Origin: RYN-230 sp963851025
Lineage (GTDB): Bacteria; Actinomycetota; Actinomycetes; Streptosporangiales; Streptosporangiaceae
Length of the DNA stretch: 64,000 bases
Direction of reading: 5' to 3'
NCBI GenBank assembly: GCA_963851025.1
Contig: CAWKOA010000030.1
Coordinates: 62,001-126,000, forward strand
The translations under genes were made by a program, and so were the position numbers. Shown here in pieces: positions 38,715 through 46,645 of this stretch. The notes beneath the pieces were generated by a model. That model saw nothing but the letters and a program-made list of their open reading frames with translations. It searched no databases and was not told the DNA's origin. Every line of letters starts with the position of its first letter. Position 1 is the first letter of the stretch.

Positions 38715-38906
38715 TTGTCCGGTCGAATGAAGCTCGCGATTGCTGGGGTCATCATCGGCCTCATCTTGTTCGCGGTCAGCCCGATCGCGGCCATCGTGGT
38801 CATCGTGCTGGCGATCGGCATCCCGACGGGGATGTACCTGATGCTGGACCCGTCGCAGCGCAGGCGGCTGAAGGAAATCCGCCGGCGCAAGCAGATCGGC
38901 GGCTGA
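38715..38906 (+). CDS. Small single- or two-helix membrane protein
   Basis: A 63-residue protein: LAIAGVIIGLILFAVSPIAA and IVVIVLAIGIPTGMYLML, then a very basic tail RRRLKEIRRRKQIGG. Start is TTG at 38715 with GAGGAGG 7 bases upstream; an in-frame ATG 12 bases later lacks a site. Similar tiny actinobacterial proteins exist without known role. It ends at a hairpin shared with the convergent homocitrate synthase-like gene. Confidence 0.68.
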   Translation: MSGRMKLAIAGVIIGLILFAVSPIAAIVVIVLAIGIPTGMYLMLDPSQRRRLKEIRRRKQIGG

Positions 38907-38925
38907 CCCCGGGTCAGCAGGCCGG

Positions 38926-38947
38926 GCTGAGCGCCGTGGCGCTCAGC
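38926..38947. terminator. Bidirectional hairpin
   Basis: Perfect 10-bp stem, GCTGAGCGCC with GGCGCTCAGC, 2 bases between, overlapping the stop of the minus-strand synthase (38943) and 20 bases after the small plus-strand gene. Confidence 0.55.
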
Positions 38948-40174
38948 TCAGCAGGCCCGGGAACAGCAGCGCGAGCTGGCGCGGGTAGCCCGCGATGAGG
39001 CGGAGCTCGTCGTCGGTCAGCGGCTTGCCGCTGGCCGACGCGCAGAGCTGCACCAGCGCGAACGCCAGGTCCTCGTCCCCCTCGGCGATCTGGATGCCGA
39101 GGCCTTCCAGCACGTGCCGGAAACCGGCTTTCCCGCCGTACTCGCCGGTCAGCACCACCCGGCCCGGCCCGGGTGAACCAGTCGGCCGGGAACGGCCCCA
39201 GCGTGTCGTCGTCATAGAGCTCATAGTTCTGCCGGTCCTTGAGCGCGCCGTCCGCGTGGATGCCGGATTCGTGCGCGAACGCGTTGCGGCCTGCCCCCGG
39301 CTGGTTCTGCGGGAGCGGCTGGCCGAACGCGTAGCTCGCCCACAAGCCGAACCGCCGGGCCCAGGACAGGTCGAGCTGGATCGCCGATCAGGGCCTTCCC
39401 CGCCACCCCGAAGCCGTGGCTGAACGCGAGGATGCAGGACAGCAGGTCGGCGTTCCCGGCCCGCTCGCCGATGCCGTTGATGCAGGTGTTGACCCAGGCG
39501 TCCTGCCCCGCGTCGAGATCCCCGAGGGCGCCGGAGACCGAGTTGGCCACGGCCATGCCCAGGTCGTTGTGGCAGTGCGTCTCGACCGGGATCCGGATGG
39601 CCGCGGCCAGCTTGGCGAAGCGCTCGCGGATCCGGTCCGGGGTGTCCCCGCCGATCGTGTCGCAGTAGCGGACCCGGTCCGCCCCGGCCTCCCGGGCCGC
39701 GGTCGCGAACTCCAGCAGGAACCCGTCGTCGGTGCGCGAGCCGTCCTCGGCGTTCACGCCGATGGTCTGCGCCCCGCCGTCCCGGGCGGCCCGGACCGCC
39801 GCCACCATCTCCGAGATCACGGAATCCCGGTCCAGCTTGCCGCGGAACTTGTGCGCGATCATCTGGTCCGAGGTGGAGATGGACAGGTTGTAGTGCCGCA
39901 GCCCGAGCGGGATGGCCGCCTCCACGTCACCCGGCACGGCCCGGCACCAGCCGGACAGCCGCAGGCCGCCGAACGCCCCCGCGTCGGCCAGCGCCACGCT
40001 GGCCCGGATGTAGGGCACCTCGTGGAACAGGAACGGGAAGCCCAGCTCGGACTGGGCCACGCCGAGTTTGCCCAGGTAGAAGTTGACCATGATCTTGCCG
40101 AACTTGGACAGGCCGGTGCGGGCGGTCTGCACGCCGTCGCGGTTGGTCACGTCGAGGAAGTGGATCGCGGGCAT
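38943..40174 (-). CDS. Homocitrate synthase / isopropylmalate synthase family protein (two frame breaks)
   Basis: About 410 residues of a DRE-TIM aldolase. HFLDVTNRDGVQTARTGLSK has the catalytic Arg-Asp (N-R-D-G) and metal Asp; VETHCHNDLGMAVANSVSGA gives the H-x-H metal ligands; VNTCINGIGERAGNADL is the conserved G-x-GERxGNA segment. AFAHESGIHADGALKDR is the acyl-transfer region. It condenses acetyl-CoA with a 2-oxo acid. Breaks near 39388 and 39175. The ATG at 40174 has AGGAGG at the right distance; the ATG at 40180 touches it. No nif or AAA-lysine genes are nearby; it diverges from a DNA-binding citrate synthase, suggesting linked control. Confidence 0.87.
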
Positions 40175-40264
40175 GGTCATCCTCCTGGGACGGGCGCCGG
40201 CTGGCGGACCCGCGGCGCGGTCTTCTCACCGACACCCTGGCATTTCTGTCGAGTGTCATCAACA

Positions 40265-40278
40265 TTGATTAAAATCAA
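40265..40278. promoter_or_regulatory. AT-rich palindrome in the homocitrate/citrate synthase divergent promoter
   Basis: TTGATTAAAATCAA: perfect 6-bp arms with a 2-base centre, in a 193-bp gap between divergent genes in otherwise very GC-rich DNA. It lies about 90 bases from each start, a good place for a shared operator. Confidence 0.55.
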
Positions 40279-40373
40279 CTACTTTGGATCTCTAACGGGA
40301 TCCGCTGGCCAGCCCGGCCACGGGCCGGGACTCAGGCCCTCCGGGACCGGAGGCTGATACGGGGAGGCGGCGG

Positions 40374-41738
40374 ATGGCCGGGTCGGAGTGGATCAGCGCG
40401 GCCGAGGCGGCCCGCCGGCTCGGGATCAAGCAGGCCACGCTGTACTCGTACGTCAGCCGGGGCGTGCTCACCCGGCGCCGGGCCGGCGCCAGCCGCGAAG
40501 GTGGCGCAGGCGGCGGCCGCGGAGCGGGCGGTGGCGGCCGCGGGACGGGCGGGGGTGCCGGTACCCGCGGCGGCGGCGCGAGCAGCCTGTTCGATCCGGG
40601 GGAAGTCGAGGAGCTGGCCCGGCGCGGGCGGCCGAGGCGGCCGCCGGGCCTGGCCGGGCTGGTGATCGAGTCCGGGGTGACCGAGATCACCGAGGACCGG
40701 CTGTGGTTCCGCGGGCTGGACGCGCTCGACCTGGCCCGGGAGTGGGAATTCGAGGACGTCTGCGAGCTGCTGTGGTCCGGGCTGCCGGGCCCGTCGCCGC
40801 AGGCCGGGACGGGGGAGTGGCAGGCCGTGCCCGCCGCGGTCGCGGCGGGCACGGCGGCGCAGGCGGCCCTCCCGCCGGGCACCTACCCCCTGGAACGGCT
40901 GCAGGTGATCGTCCCCGCGCTGGCCGCGGCGGATCCGCTGCGCCTCCAGTTCGACCCGCCGGCCGTGGCCGCGGCGGGCCGGGGCATCATCGCGGGCCTG
41001 GTGGACTGCCTGCCCCTGGCCGCGCCCGCCGGGCCCGGCGCCCCGGCCGGTCCCGCACGGCCCGGCACGCAGGCCGCTGCCGCCGGGATCCCGGCCCGGC
41101 TCTGGCCCCGGCTCTGCCCGGACGAGCCGGCCCCCGGCCTGCTGGACGCGCTGCGGGCCGCACTCGTCCTGCTTTCCGACCACGAGCTGGCCGCGTCCAC
41201 CCTGGCCGCCCGGGTCGCCGCGTCGGTCCGGGCCGATCCGTACGCCGTGGTGGCCACCGGGCTCGGCGCGGTCGGCGGCGCCCTGCACGGCGGCGCCTCC
41301 CTGGGGGCGGAGACCATGCTGGCCGCGGCGCAGGACGCGGCCGCCGCGCCCCGGGTGGTGGGGGAGCTGCTGCGCCGCGGCGAGCGGGTGCCCGGCTTCG
41401 GCCACTTCGTCTACCGGGGCGGTGACCCGCGGGCGGGGTTGCTCCTGGCCATGGTCAGGAGCGCGGTCCCCGCGTCGCCCCGGCTGGCGGTGGTGGACGC
41501 CGTGCTGGCCGAGATGCACCGGCGGGCCCTGCCGGAGCCGAACATCGACTTCGCGCTGGCCGTCCTGGCCAGCTGCGCGGGCATGATCCGGGGCGCGGGC
41601 GAGGTCATCTTCGCGGTGGCCAGGACCGCGGGCTGGCTGGCGCACGCCCTGGAGGAGTACACCGCGAGCACGCCCCTGCGGCCGCGGGCTGTTTACACTG
41701 GCCCTGCCCACCGGCAGGCCGATCCTGGCCAGCGGTAA
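40374..41738 (+). CDS. Citrate synthase-family enzyme with N-terminal helix-turn-helix domain
   Basis: A 454-residue protein with intact frame. Residues 1-40 form a MerR/excisionase-type helix-turn-helix (EWISAAEAARRLGIKQATLY, SYVSRGVLTRRRAG). Residues 42-65 are a Gly/Arg-rich linker. The rest is citrate synthase: catalytic His in GGALHGGASLG and VPGFGHFVYRGGDPR, Asp in EPNIDFALAVLASCAG. All three active-site residues are present, so catalysis is plausible. It should condense an acyl-CoA with oxaloacetate, and may bind DNA. ATG 40374 follows GGGGAGG. It diverges from the homocitrate synthase-like gene; a cupin follows. Confidence 0.9.
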   Translation: MAGSEWISAAEAARRLGIKQATLYSYVSRGVLTRRRAGASREGGAGGGRGAGGGGRGTGGGAGTRGGGASSLFDPGEVEELARRGRPRRPPGLAGLVIESGVTEITEDRLWFRGLDALDLAREWEFEDVCELLWSGLPGPSPQAGTGEWQAVPAAVAAGTAAQAALPPGTYPLERLQVIVPALAAADPLRLQFDPPAVAAAGRGIIAGLVDCLPLAAPAGPGAPAGPARPGTQAAAAGIPARLWPRLCPDEPAPGLLDALRAALVLLSDHELAASTLAARVAASVRADPYAVVATGLGAVGGALHGGASLGAETMLAAAQDAAAAPRVVGELLRRGERVPGFGHFVYRGGDPRAGLLLAMVRSAVPASPRLAVVDAVLAEMHRRALPEPNIDFALAVLASCAGMIRGAGEVIFAVARTAGWLAHALEEYTASTPLRPRAVYTGPAHRQADPGQR

Positions 41739-41756
41739 CGACTCTGTGGAGCCCCC

Positions 41757-42206
41757 ATGACTGATGACCTGTGGCATGCGTCCCTCGTGCACATCCGGGC
41801 CGGCGACGTGCGCGGTGATACCGGCCAGACCAGCGGGATGACGCGCCTGGAGGCCATCTCCGGCAAGACCTGCGGCTCGTCCAAGCTCTGGATGGGCCAG
41901 ACCCACGTGGCCCCGGTGACCAAGTCCGGCGACCATCATCACGGGCACGCGGAGACCGCGATCTACGTGGTGTCCGGGCACCCGGCGTTCGTGTTCGCGG
42001 ACGGCGACCGTGAGGTCAGGCTGGAGACCGGGCCCGGGGACTACATCTTCGTGCCGCCGTACGTGCCGCACCGGGAAGAGAACCCGACCGACCACGAAGC
42101 GGTCGTGGTCATCGCCCGGAGCAGCCAGGAGGGCATCGTGGTCAACCTGGAAAGCCTGTGGTCGCCGGTGGACCGGCCCGGGGACGAGGCGCCCGGCGGG
42201 GCGTGA
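41757..42206 (+). CDS. Cupin domain protein
   Basis: A 149-residue single cupin. Motif 1 is SGDHHHGHAETAIYVVSGHP (G-x5-H-x-H-x4-E) and motif 2 is PGDYIFVPPYVPHREENPTD (G-D-x-x-x-P-x-x-x-x-H), so all four metal ligands are present. It could be an isomerase, dioxygenase or regulator. ATG 41757 follows GTGGAG and lies 18 bases after the citrate synthase stop, so it is cotranscribed with it. Intact frame. Confidence 0.88.
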   Translation: MTDDLWHASLVHIRAGDVRGDTGQTSGMTRLEAISGKTCGSSKLWMGQTHVAPVTKSGDHHHGHAETAIYVVSGHPAFVFADGDREVRLETGPGDYIFVPPYVPHREENPTDHEAVVVIARSSQEGIVVNLESLWSPVDRPGDEAPGGA

Positions 42207-42243
42207 GCCCGGCCACGAGCCGGGAAGGGGCGGCCCGCCATCT

Positions 42244-42268
42244 AATTCCTATAAAAACGATAGGAGTT
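42244..42268. promoter_or_regulatory. 25-bp dyad upstream of the LLM monooxygenase cluster
   Basis: AATTCCTAT - 7 bases - ATAGGAGTT: 9-bp arms with one mismatch. A TTGACA box (42270-42275) follows at once. The dyad sits 110 bases before the first monooxygenase start and has the size of an Rrf2- or LysR-type site; the regulator is not in the window. Confidence 0.55.
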
Positions 42269-42377
42269 ATTGACATAGAGCTGGCCGGTGTGTTTGCATC
42301 CGAGGCATGCCCCCTCGCTTCGCCGCTGCTCACCCTGCTGCCCTCCCGGGCCGGCCCGCCACGCCCCGGGAGGGACG

Positions 42378-43067
42378 ATGAGCATCGAATTCATCGGGAT
42401 CGCCGCCACCGCCCCGCACAGTGAGACCGGGATCGCCTCCGAACGGGCCGACCCGGTCCAGCCCGGCTACCTGGAAGAACTGGCCCGGGCGCACGAGGAG
42501 GCGGGCTTCGACCGGGTGCTGGTCGCGCACTCGTCCGCCTCCCCGGACGGTTTCACCGTGGCCGACCAGGTGCTGGCCCGCACCCAGCGGCTCGGCGTGC
42601 TGCTGGCGCACCGGCCCGGGTTTGTCGCCCCGACCTACGCGGCGCGGAAGTTCGCCACGCTGGACGCGTTCCACCCGGGCCGGGTGGCGCTGCACGTCAT
42701 CACCGGCGGCGACGACGCGGACCAGGCGCGGGACGGCGACCTGACCGACAAGGTGACCCGCTACCGGCGGACCGACGAGTTCCTGGACGTGCTCCGCCTG
42801 GAGTGGACGTCCGCCACCCCGTTCGACTACGACGGCGAGCGGCTGTGGACCCCGATCGCCAAGGTGACCGGGGCGGCCGGCAACTCCACGGCCCTGGTCG
42901 GCAGCTACGAGCAGGTCGCCCAGGCGCTGCTGCGGTACGTCGATCTCGGGGTGAGCACCCTGCTGATCCGCGGCTTCACGCCGCTGGCCGATGCCCGGGA
43001 CTACGGCACGCTGGTCCGCCTGGTCCGCGAGCAGGCCGGCCCGGCCGCGCTCGTGACCGCTCGCTGA
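42378..43067 (+). CDS. LLM flavin monooxygenase, internally shortened
   Basis: A 229-residue member of the luciferase-like SsuD/NtaA group. The first half matches its neighbours (EFIGIAATAPHSETG, EAGFDRVLVAHSSASPDG, VALHVITGGDDADQARDGD). After ATPFDYDGE it jumps straight to RLWTPIAKVTGAAGNSTALV, skipping about 145 residues present in the next two genes (about 375-390 residues), and the frame stays open. The junction lies at GAG/CGG with short microhomology. The missing part holds several barrel strands, so it may be inactive. ATG 42378 with GGGAGGG. First gene of the sulfur-type cluster. Confidence 0.82.
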   Translation: MSIEFIGIAATAPHSETGIASERADPVQPGYLEELARAHEEAGFDRVLVAHSSASPDGFTVADQVLARTQRLGVLLAHRPGFVAPTYAARKFATLDAFHPGRVALHVITGGDDADQARDGDLTDKVTRYRRTDEFLDVLRLEWTSATPFDYDGERLWTPIAKVTGAAGNSTALVGSYEQVAQALLRYVDLGVSTLLIRGFTPLADARDYGTLVRLVREQAGPAALVTAR

Positions 43068-43079
43068 AAGGAACTGGCC

Positions 43080-44254
43080 TTGACCACGGAAATCATCGGA
43101 ATGGTGGGTACGAAGGAAGTCTCCGAATCCCGGGGATCCTTCGACGGGCCGCCGGTCGATCCCGGCTACCTGGCCCGCTTCGCCCAGGCCCACGAGGCGG
43201 CCGGGTTCGACCGGGTGCTGATCGGCTACCACGCCACCGGGGCCGACGGGTTCGCGGTCGCGGCCCACGTGCTGAACGCGACCACGCGGCTCAAAGTCCT
43301 GATCGCGCACCGGCCGGGCTTCGTCGCCCCGACCCTGGTGGCCCGGAAGCTGGCCACGCTGGACCAGCTGACCGGGGGCGGCCGGGTGGCCATCCACCAC
43401 ATCACCGGCGGCGACGAGCTGGACCAGAAGCGGGACGGCGACTTCGCCGACCACGACCGCCGCTACGCCCGCACCGCCGAGTTCATGGGCCTGCTGCGCC
43501 GTGAGCTCACGGCGACCGAGCCGTTCGACCACGACGGCGAGTTCTACCGGGTCCGCGGGGCGTACAGCTACGTCAGGCCGGCCACCGCGGACGCGATCCC
43601 GCTGTACTTCGGCGGCGCCTCGCCGGCCGCCATCAGCGTGGGCGCCGAGCACGCCGACGTCTACATGCTCTGGGGCGAGCCGGTGGCCCAGATCGCCGAG
43701 CGGGTCGAAGGGATCCGCGCGGAAGCGGCCCGGCACGGCCGGACCGTCCGGTTCAGCCTGTCGGTCCGGCCGATCGTGGCCAGCACCGAGGAGGCGGCCT
43801 GGCAGCGCGCCGAGCAGATCAGGGCGGCCACGCAGGAGCGGGTGGGAGCGTCGCAGGGCCGCGGCCGAGCCAGGTGCAGGGCATCCAGGTGCCGGACACG
43901 CCGGGGCCCGCGCGCCGCATGTTCGGGTTCCGTGAGTCGTCCTCGGTCGGCTCGGACCGTCTCCAGCGCCAGGCGGCCGAGCGTGAGGTCTACGACGAGC
44001 GGCTCTGGTACGGGGTGACCCGGCTCACCGGCCCGGGTGGCAACTCCACCGCGCTGGTCGGCACCCCGCGGCAGGTCGCGGACGCGCTGATGGCCTACCG
44101 CCGGGTGGGCGTGGACACCGTGCTCATCCGCGGCTTCGACCCGCTGGACGACGTGGTGGAGTGGGGCCGGGAGCTGGTACCGCTGCTGCGCGAGGAGGCC
44201 GCCCGGACCCCGGTCGGTGAGCCCGGCGCCGCCGAGGACGCCCTGACCGCATGA
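43080..44254 (+). CDS. LLM flavin-dependent monooxygenase (SsuD-like) (one frame break)
   Basis: About 390 residues. HEAAGFDRVLIGYHATGADG, LIAHRPGFVAPTLVARKLAT, VAIHHITGGDELDQKRDGDF and IPLYFGGASPAAISVGAEHA match alkanesulfonate-monooxygenase-type TIM barrels, and GGNSTALVGTPRQVADALMA closes the barrel. These enzymes use reduced FMN and oxygen to cleave C-S bonds. The frame breaks near 43855. TTG start at 43080 has AAAGGA 9 bases upstream, 12 bases after the first LLM gene. It overlaps the next gene by 4 bases (ATGA). Confidence 0.86.
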
Positions 44255-45468
44255 CCGCCGTGACCAGCGTGACCTGCCAGCCCCCGCTCTCCCGGCTCCG
44301 GCCGCCCCAGCTGGCCGCCCTCCCGGAGGTCACGGCCGCCCTGGCCGCCCGGGCCGCCGGGCACGACCGGGACGGCTCGTTCCCGGCGGACGGCCTCAGC
44401 CTGGTTCACGACGCCGGGCTGCTCACCGCCACCGTGGCCGGGCGTTACGGCGGCGCGGGCGCCGGGCTGGCCGCCACGGTGGCGATCCTGCGCGCCCTGG
44501 GCCAGGGCGACCCGTCGGTCGCCCTGATCACGGCCATGACGCTGCTGACCCACGCGATGCAGGCGCACGGCGGGACGTGGCCGCGGCGGATCTACGAGGA
44601 GGTCCTGCAGGAGTCCGCGGCCCGCCCGGTGCTGATCAACGCGCTGCGGGTGGAGCCGGAACTCGGCACCCCGGCCCGCGGCGGGCTGCCCGCCACGGTG
44701 GCCCGCTGGCACTCCGGCACCTGGTGGCTGAGCGGCCGGAAGATCTTCTCCACGGGGGCGACGGGGCTGCGCTGGATGGTGGTCTGGGCCCGCACGGACG
44801 AGGACCCCGCCCGGGCCGGCAGCTTCCTGGTGCGGACCGACTCCCCGGGCATCAGCATCGAGCGGACGTGGGATCACCTCGGCCTGCGGGCCAGCCGCAG
44901 CGACGACGTGATCTTCACGGACACGCCGGTGCCGCCCGGCGCCACGGCCGGGCTGCATGATCCGGCGTCGCCGCCCGCCCCGGAAGAGGGGTTCCTGGCC
45001 TGGAACTCGCTCGGGCTGGCCGCGCTGTACCTGGGCGTGGCGGCGGCGGCCCGCGACTGGCTGGTCGGCTTCCTGGGTGAGCGGACGCCCAGCTCGCTGG
45101 GCCGCCCGCTGGCCACGCTGCCGCGCTTCGAGACCGCGGTCGGCGAGATCGAGGCGGCCCTGACCGGGGCTAACGACCTGGTCGACGGGCTCGCCCGGCG
45201 GGTGGACGCGGGCGACGAGTCCGTCGCCGGGCATCCCGCCATCGCCAAGCTCATCGCGACCCGGGCCGCGATCGGCGCGGTCGAGCAGGCCGTGGCCCTG
45301 GCCGGAAATAACGGCCTGACCAGGAAGAACCCGCTGGAGCGGCACTACAGGGACGTGCTGTGCGCCCGGGTCCACACCCCGCAGGACGACTCCATCCTCA
45401 CGGCAGCCGGCCGCACCGCGCTGGCCGCCGCGCACCGCAACACCACCACGATCACAGGAGCGAACTGA
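44251..45468 (+). CDS. Acyl-CoA dehydrogenase-like FMN monooxygenase (SfnB/DszC type)
   Basis: A 405-residue protein with intact frame. Helical N-terminal domain (LVHDAGLLTATVAGRYGGAG), central beta-domain (TWWLSGRKIFSTGATGLRWM, DHLGLRASRSDDVIFTDT), and C-terminal helices (AIGAVEQAVALAGNNGLTRK). It lacks the catalytic Glu pattern of fatty-acid dehydrogenases and fits the SfnB/DszC group that works with reduced flavin on sulfur compounds. It overlaps the LLM gene before it by 4 bases and the next by one (TGATG), so it is coupled to both. Substrate unknown. Confidence 0.85.
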   Translation: MTAVTSVTCQPPLSRLRPPQLAALPEVTAALAARAAGHDRDGSFPADGLSLVHDAGLLTATVAGRYGGAGAGLAATVAILRALGQGDPSVALITAMTLLTHAMQAHGGTWPRRIYEEVLQESAARPVLINALRVEPELGTPARGGLPATVARWHSGTWWLSGRKIFSTGATGLRWMVVWARTDEDPARAGSFLVRTDSPGISIERTWDHLGLRASRSDDVIFTDTPVPPGATAGLHDPASPPAPEEGFLAWNSLGLAALYLGVAAAARDWLVGFLGERTPSSLGRPLATLPRFETAVGEIEAALTGANDLVDGLARRVDAGDESVAGHPAIAKLIATRAAIGAVEQAVALAGNNGLTRKNPLERHYRDVLCARVHTPQDDSILTAAGRTALAAAHRNTTTITGAN

Positions 45469-46601
45469 TGCCCGTCGAGTTCATCGGGATGATCCACACC
45501 AACGACGGGTCGGAGTCACGGCCGCAGACCACGCCGCAGCTGGACCCGGACTTCACCCGGCGGCACGCCCAGGCGCATGAGGACGCGGGCTTCGACCGCG
45601 TCCTCATCGGCTACGGCTCGGCGTGGCCCGAGGGCACCCAGGTGGCCGCCCACGTCGCGGCGCACACCCAGCGGCTCGGCCTGCTCATCGCGCACCGGCC
45701 CGGGTTCGTGTTCCCGACCCTGGCCGCCCGCCAGTTCGCCACCCTGGACACGTTCTCCGGCGGCCGGGTGGCCGTGCACGTGATCACCGGCGGCAACGAC
45801 GCGGAGCAGCGCCGTGACGGTGACTACCTGGGCAAGGACGAGCGGTACGCCCGCACGGACGAGTACCTGCAGATCCTCCGGCAGTCGTGGACCCAGGCGG
45901 AGCCGTTCAGCTTCGACGGCCGGTTCTACCGCTTCGAGGGCTACTACCCCGCGGTGCGGCCGGTGCGCCCGGCCGGCATCCCGCTGTTCTTCGGCGGCTC
46001 CTCCGCCGCGGCCTACCAGGTCGGCGGCAGGCACGCGGACACGTTCGCGCTGTGGGGCGAGCCGCTGAAGGAGACCGCGGAGCAGATCGCCTCGGTCCGG
46101 GCCGCGGCCGCCGCCGCAGGCCGGCCCGCGCCCGGGATCAGCGTGTCGTTCCGGCCGATCCTGGGCGCCACCGAGGAACTGGCCTGGGAACGGGCCCACC
46201 GCATCCTGGAGGCCATCGAGAACCCCGGCTCGCCCGCGGCGCAGTTCCGCGGCTGGCGCGGCGCGAACGGGCAGCCGGAGAACACCGGCTCGCAGCGGCT
46301 GCTGGCCGCCGCGGCCCAGGGGGACCTGCACGACCGGGCGCTGTGGACGGCCACCGCCCGGGCCAGCGGGGCCGGCGGCAACTCCACCGCCCTGGTCGGC
46401 ACGCCGGACACGGTCGCGCGGGCGCTGCTCGATTACGTGGACATCGGGGTGAGCACACTGCTGATTCGCGGGTACGACCCGCTTGAGGACGCCACCGACT
46501 ACGGCCGGGAGCTGATCCCGCTGGTCCGCGCGGAAGTGGCGCGGCGGGATGCGGCGGCGGGCCAGGCGGGCGCGGAAGCGGAGCTGGCCGGGCGTCCCTG
46601 A
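45468..46601 (+). CDS. LLM flavin-dependent monooxygenase (SsuD-like)
   Basis: A 377-residue intact member of the same group: HEDAGFDRVLIGYGSAWPEG, VAVHVITGGNDAEQRRDGD, SFDGRFYRFEGYYPAVRPV, IPLFFGGSSAAAYQVGGRHA and GGNSTALVGTPDTVARALLD. It provides the full-length reference for the shortened first copy. ATG 45468 overlaps the acyl-CoA dehydrogenase-like stop by one base, with ACAGGAG upstream. Likely a reduced-FMN monooxygenase for sulfonates or related organosulfur compounds; a flavin reductase is not present in the window. Confidence 0.9.
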   Translation: MPVEFIGMIHTNDGSESRPQTTPQLDPDFTRRHAQAHEDAGFDRVLIGYGSAWPEGTQVAAHVAAHTQRLGLLIAHRPGFVFPTLAARQFATLDTFSGGRVAVHVITGGNDAEQRRDGDYLGKDERYARTDEYLQILRQSWTQAEPFSFDGRFYRFEGYYPAVRPVRPAGIPLFFGGSSAAAYQVGGRHADTFALWGEPLKETAEQIASVRAAAAAAGRPAPGISVSFRPILGATEELAWERAHRILEAIENPGSPAAQFRGWRGANGQPENTGSQRLLAAAAQGDLHDRALWTATARASGAGGNSTALVGTPDTVARALLDYVDIGVSTLLIRGYDPLEDATDYGRELIPLVRAEVARRDAAAGQAGAEAELAGRP

Positions 46602-46645
46602 CCTCAGCGTTCCTGGCCGCAGCGCTCCTGACCACGGGGAGGGAC

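Noticed and set aside
38943..40174. Homocitrate synthase as sign of nitrogen fixation or AAA lysine synthesis
   Set aside because: No nif, homoaconitase or lysW-type genes are in the window; the family also includes other acyl-CoA condensing enzymes.
42378..46601. The LLM genes as bacterial luciferase (light production)
   Set aside because: They match the alkanesulfonate/NtaA-type monooxygenase pattern and lack the paired lux gene context.
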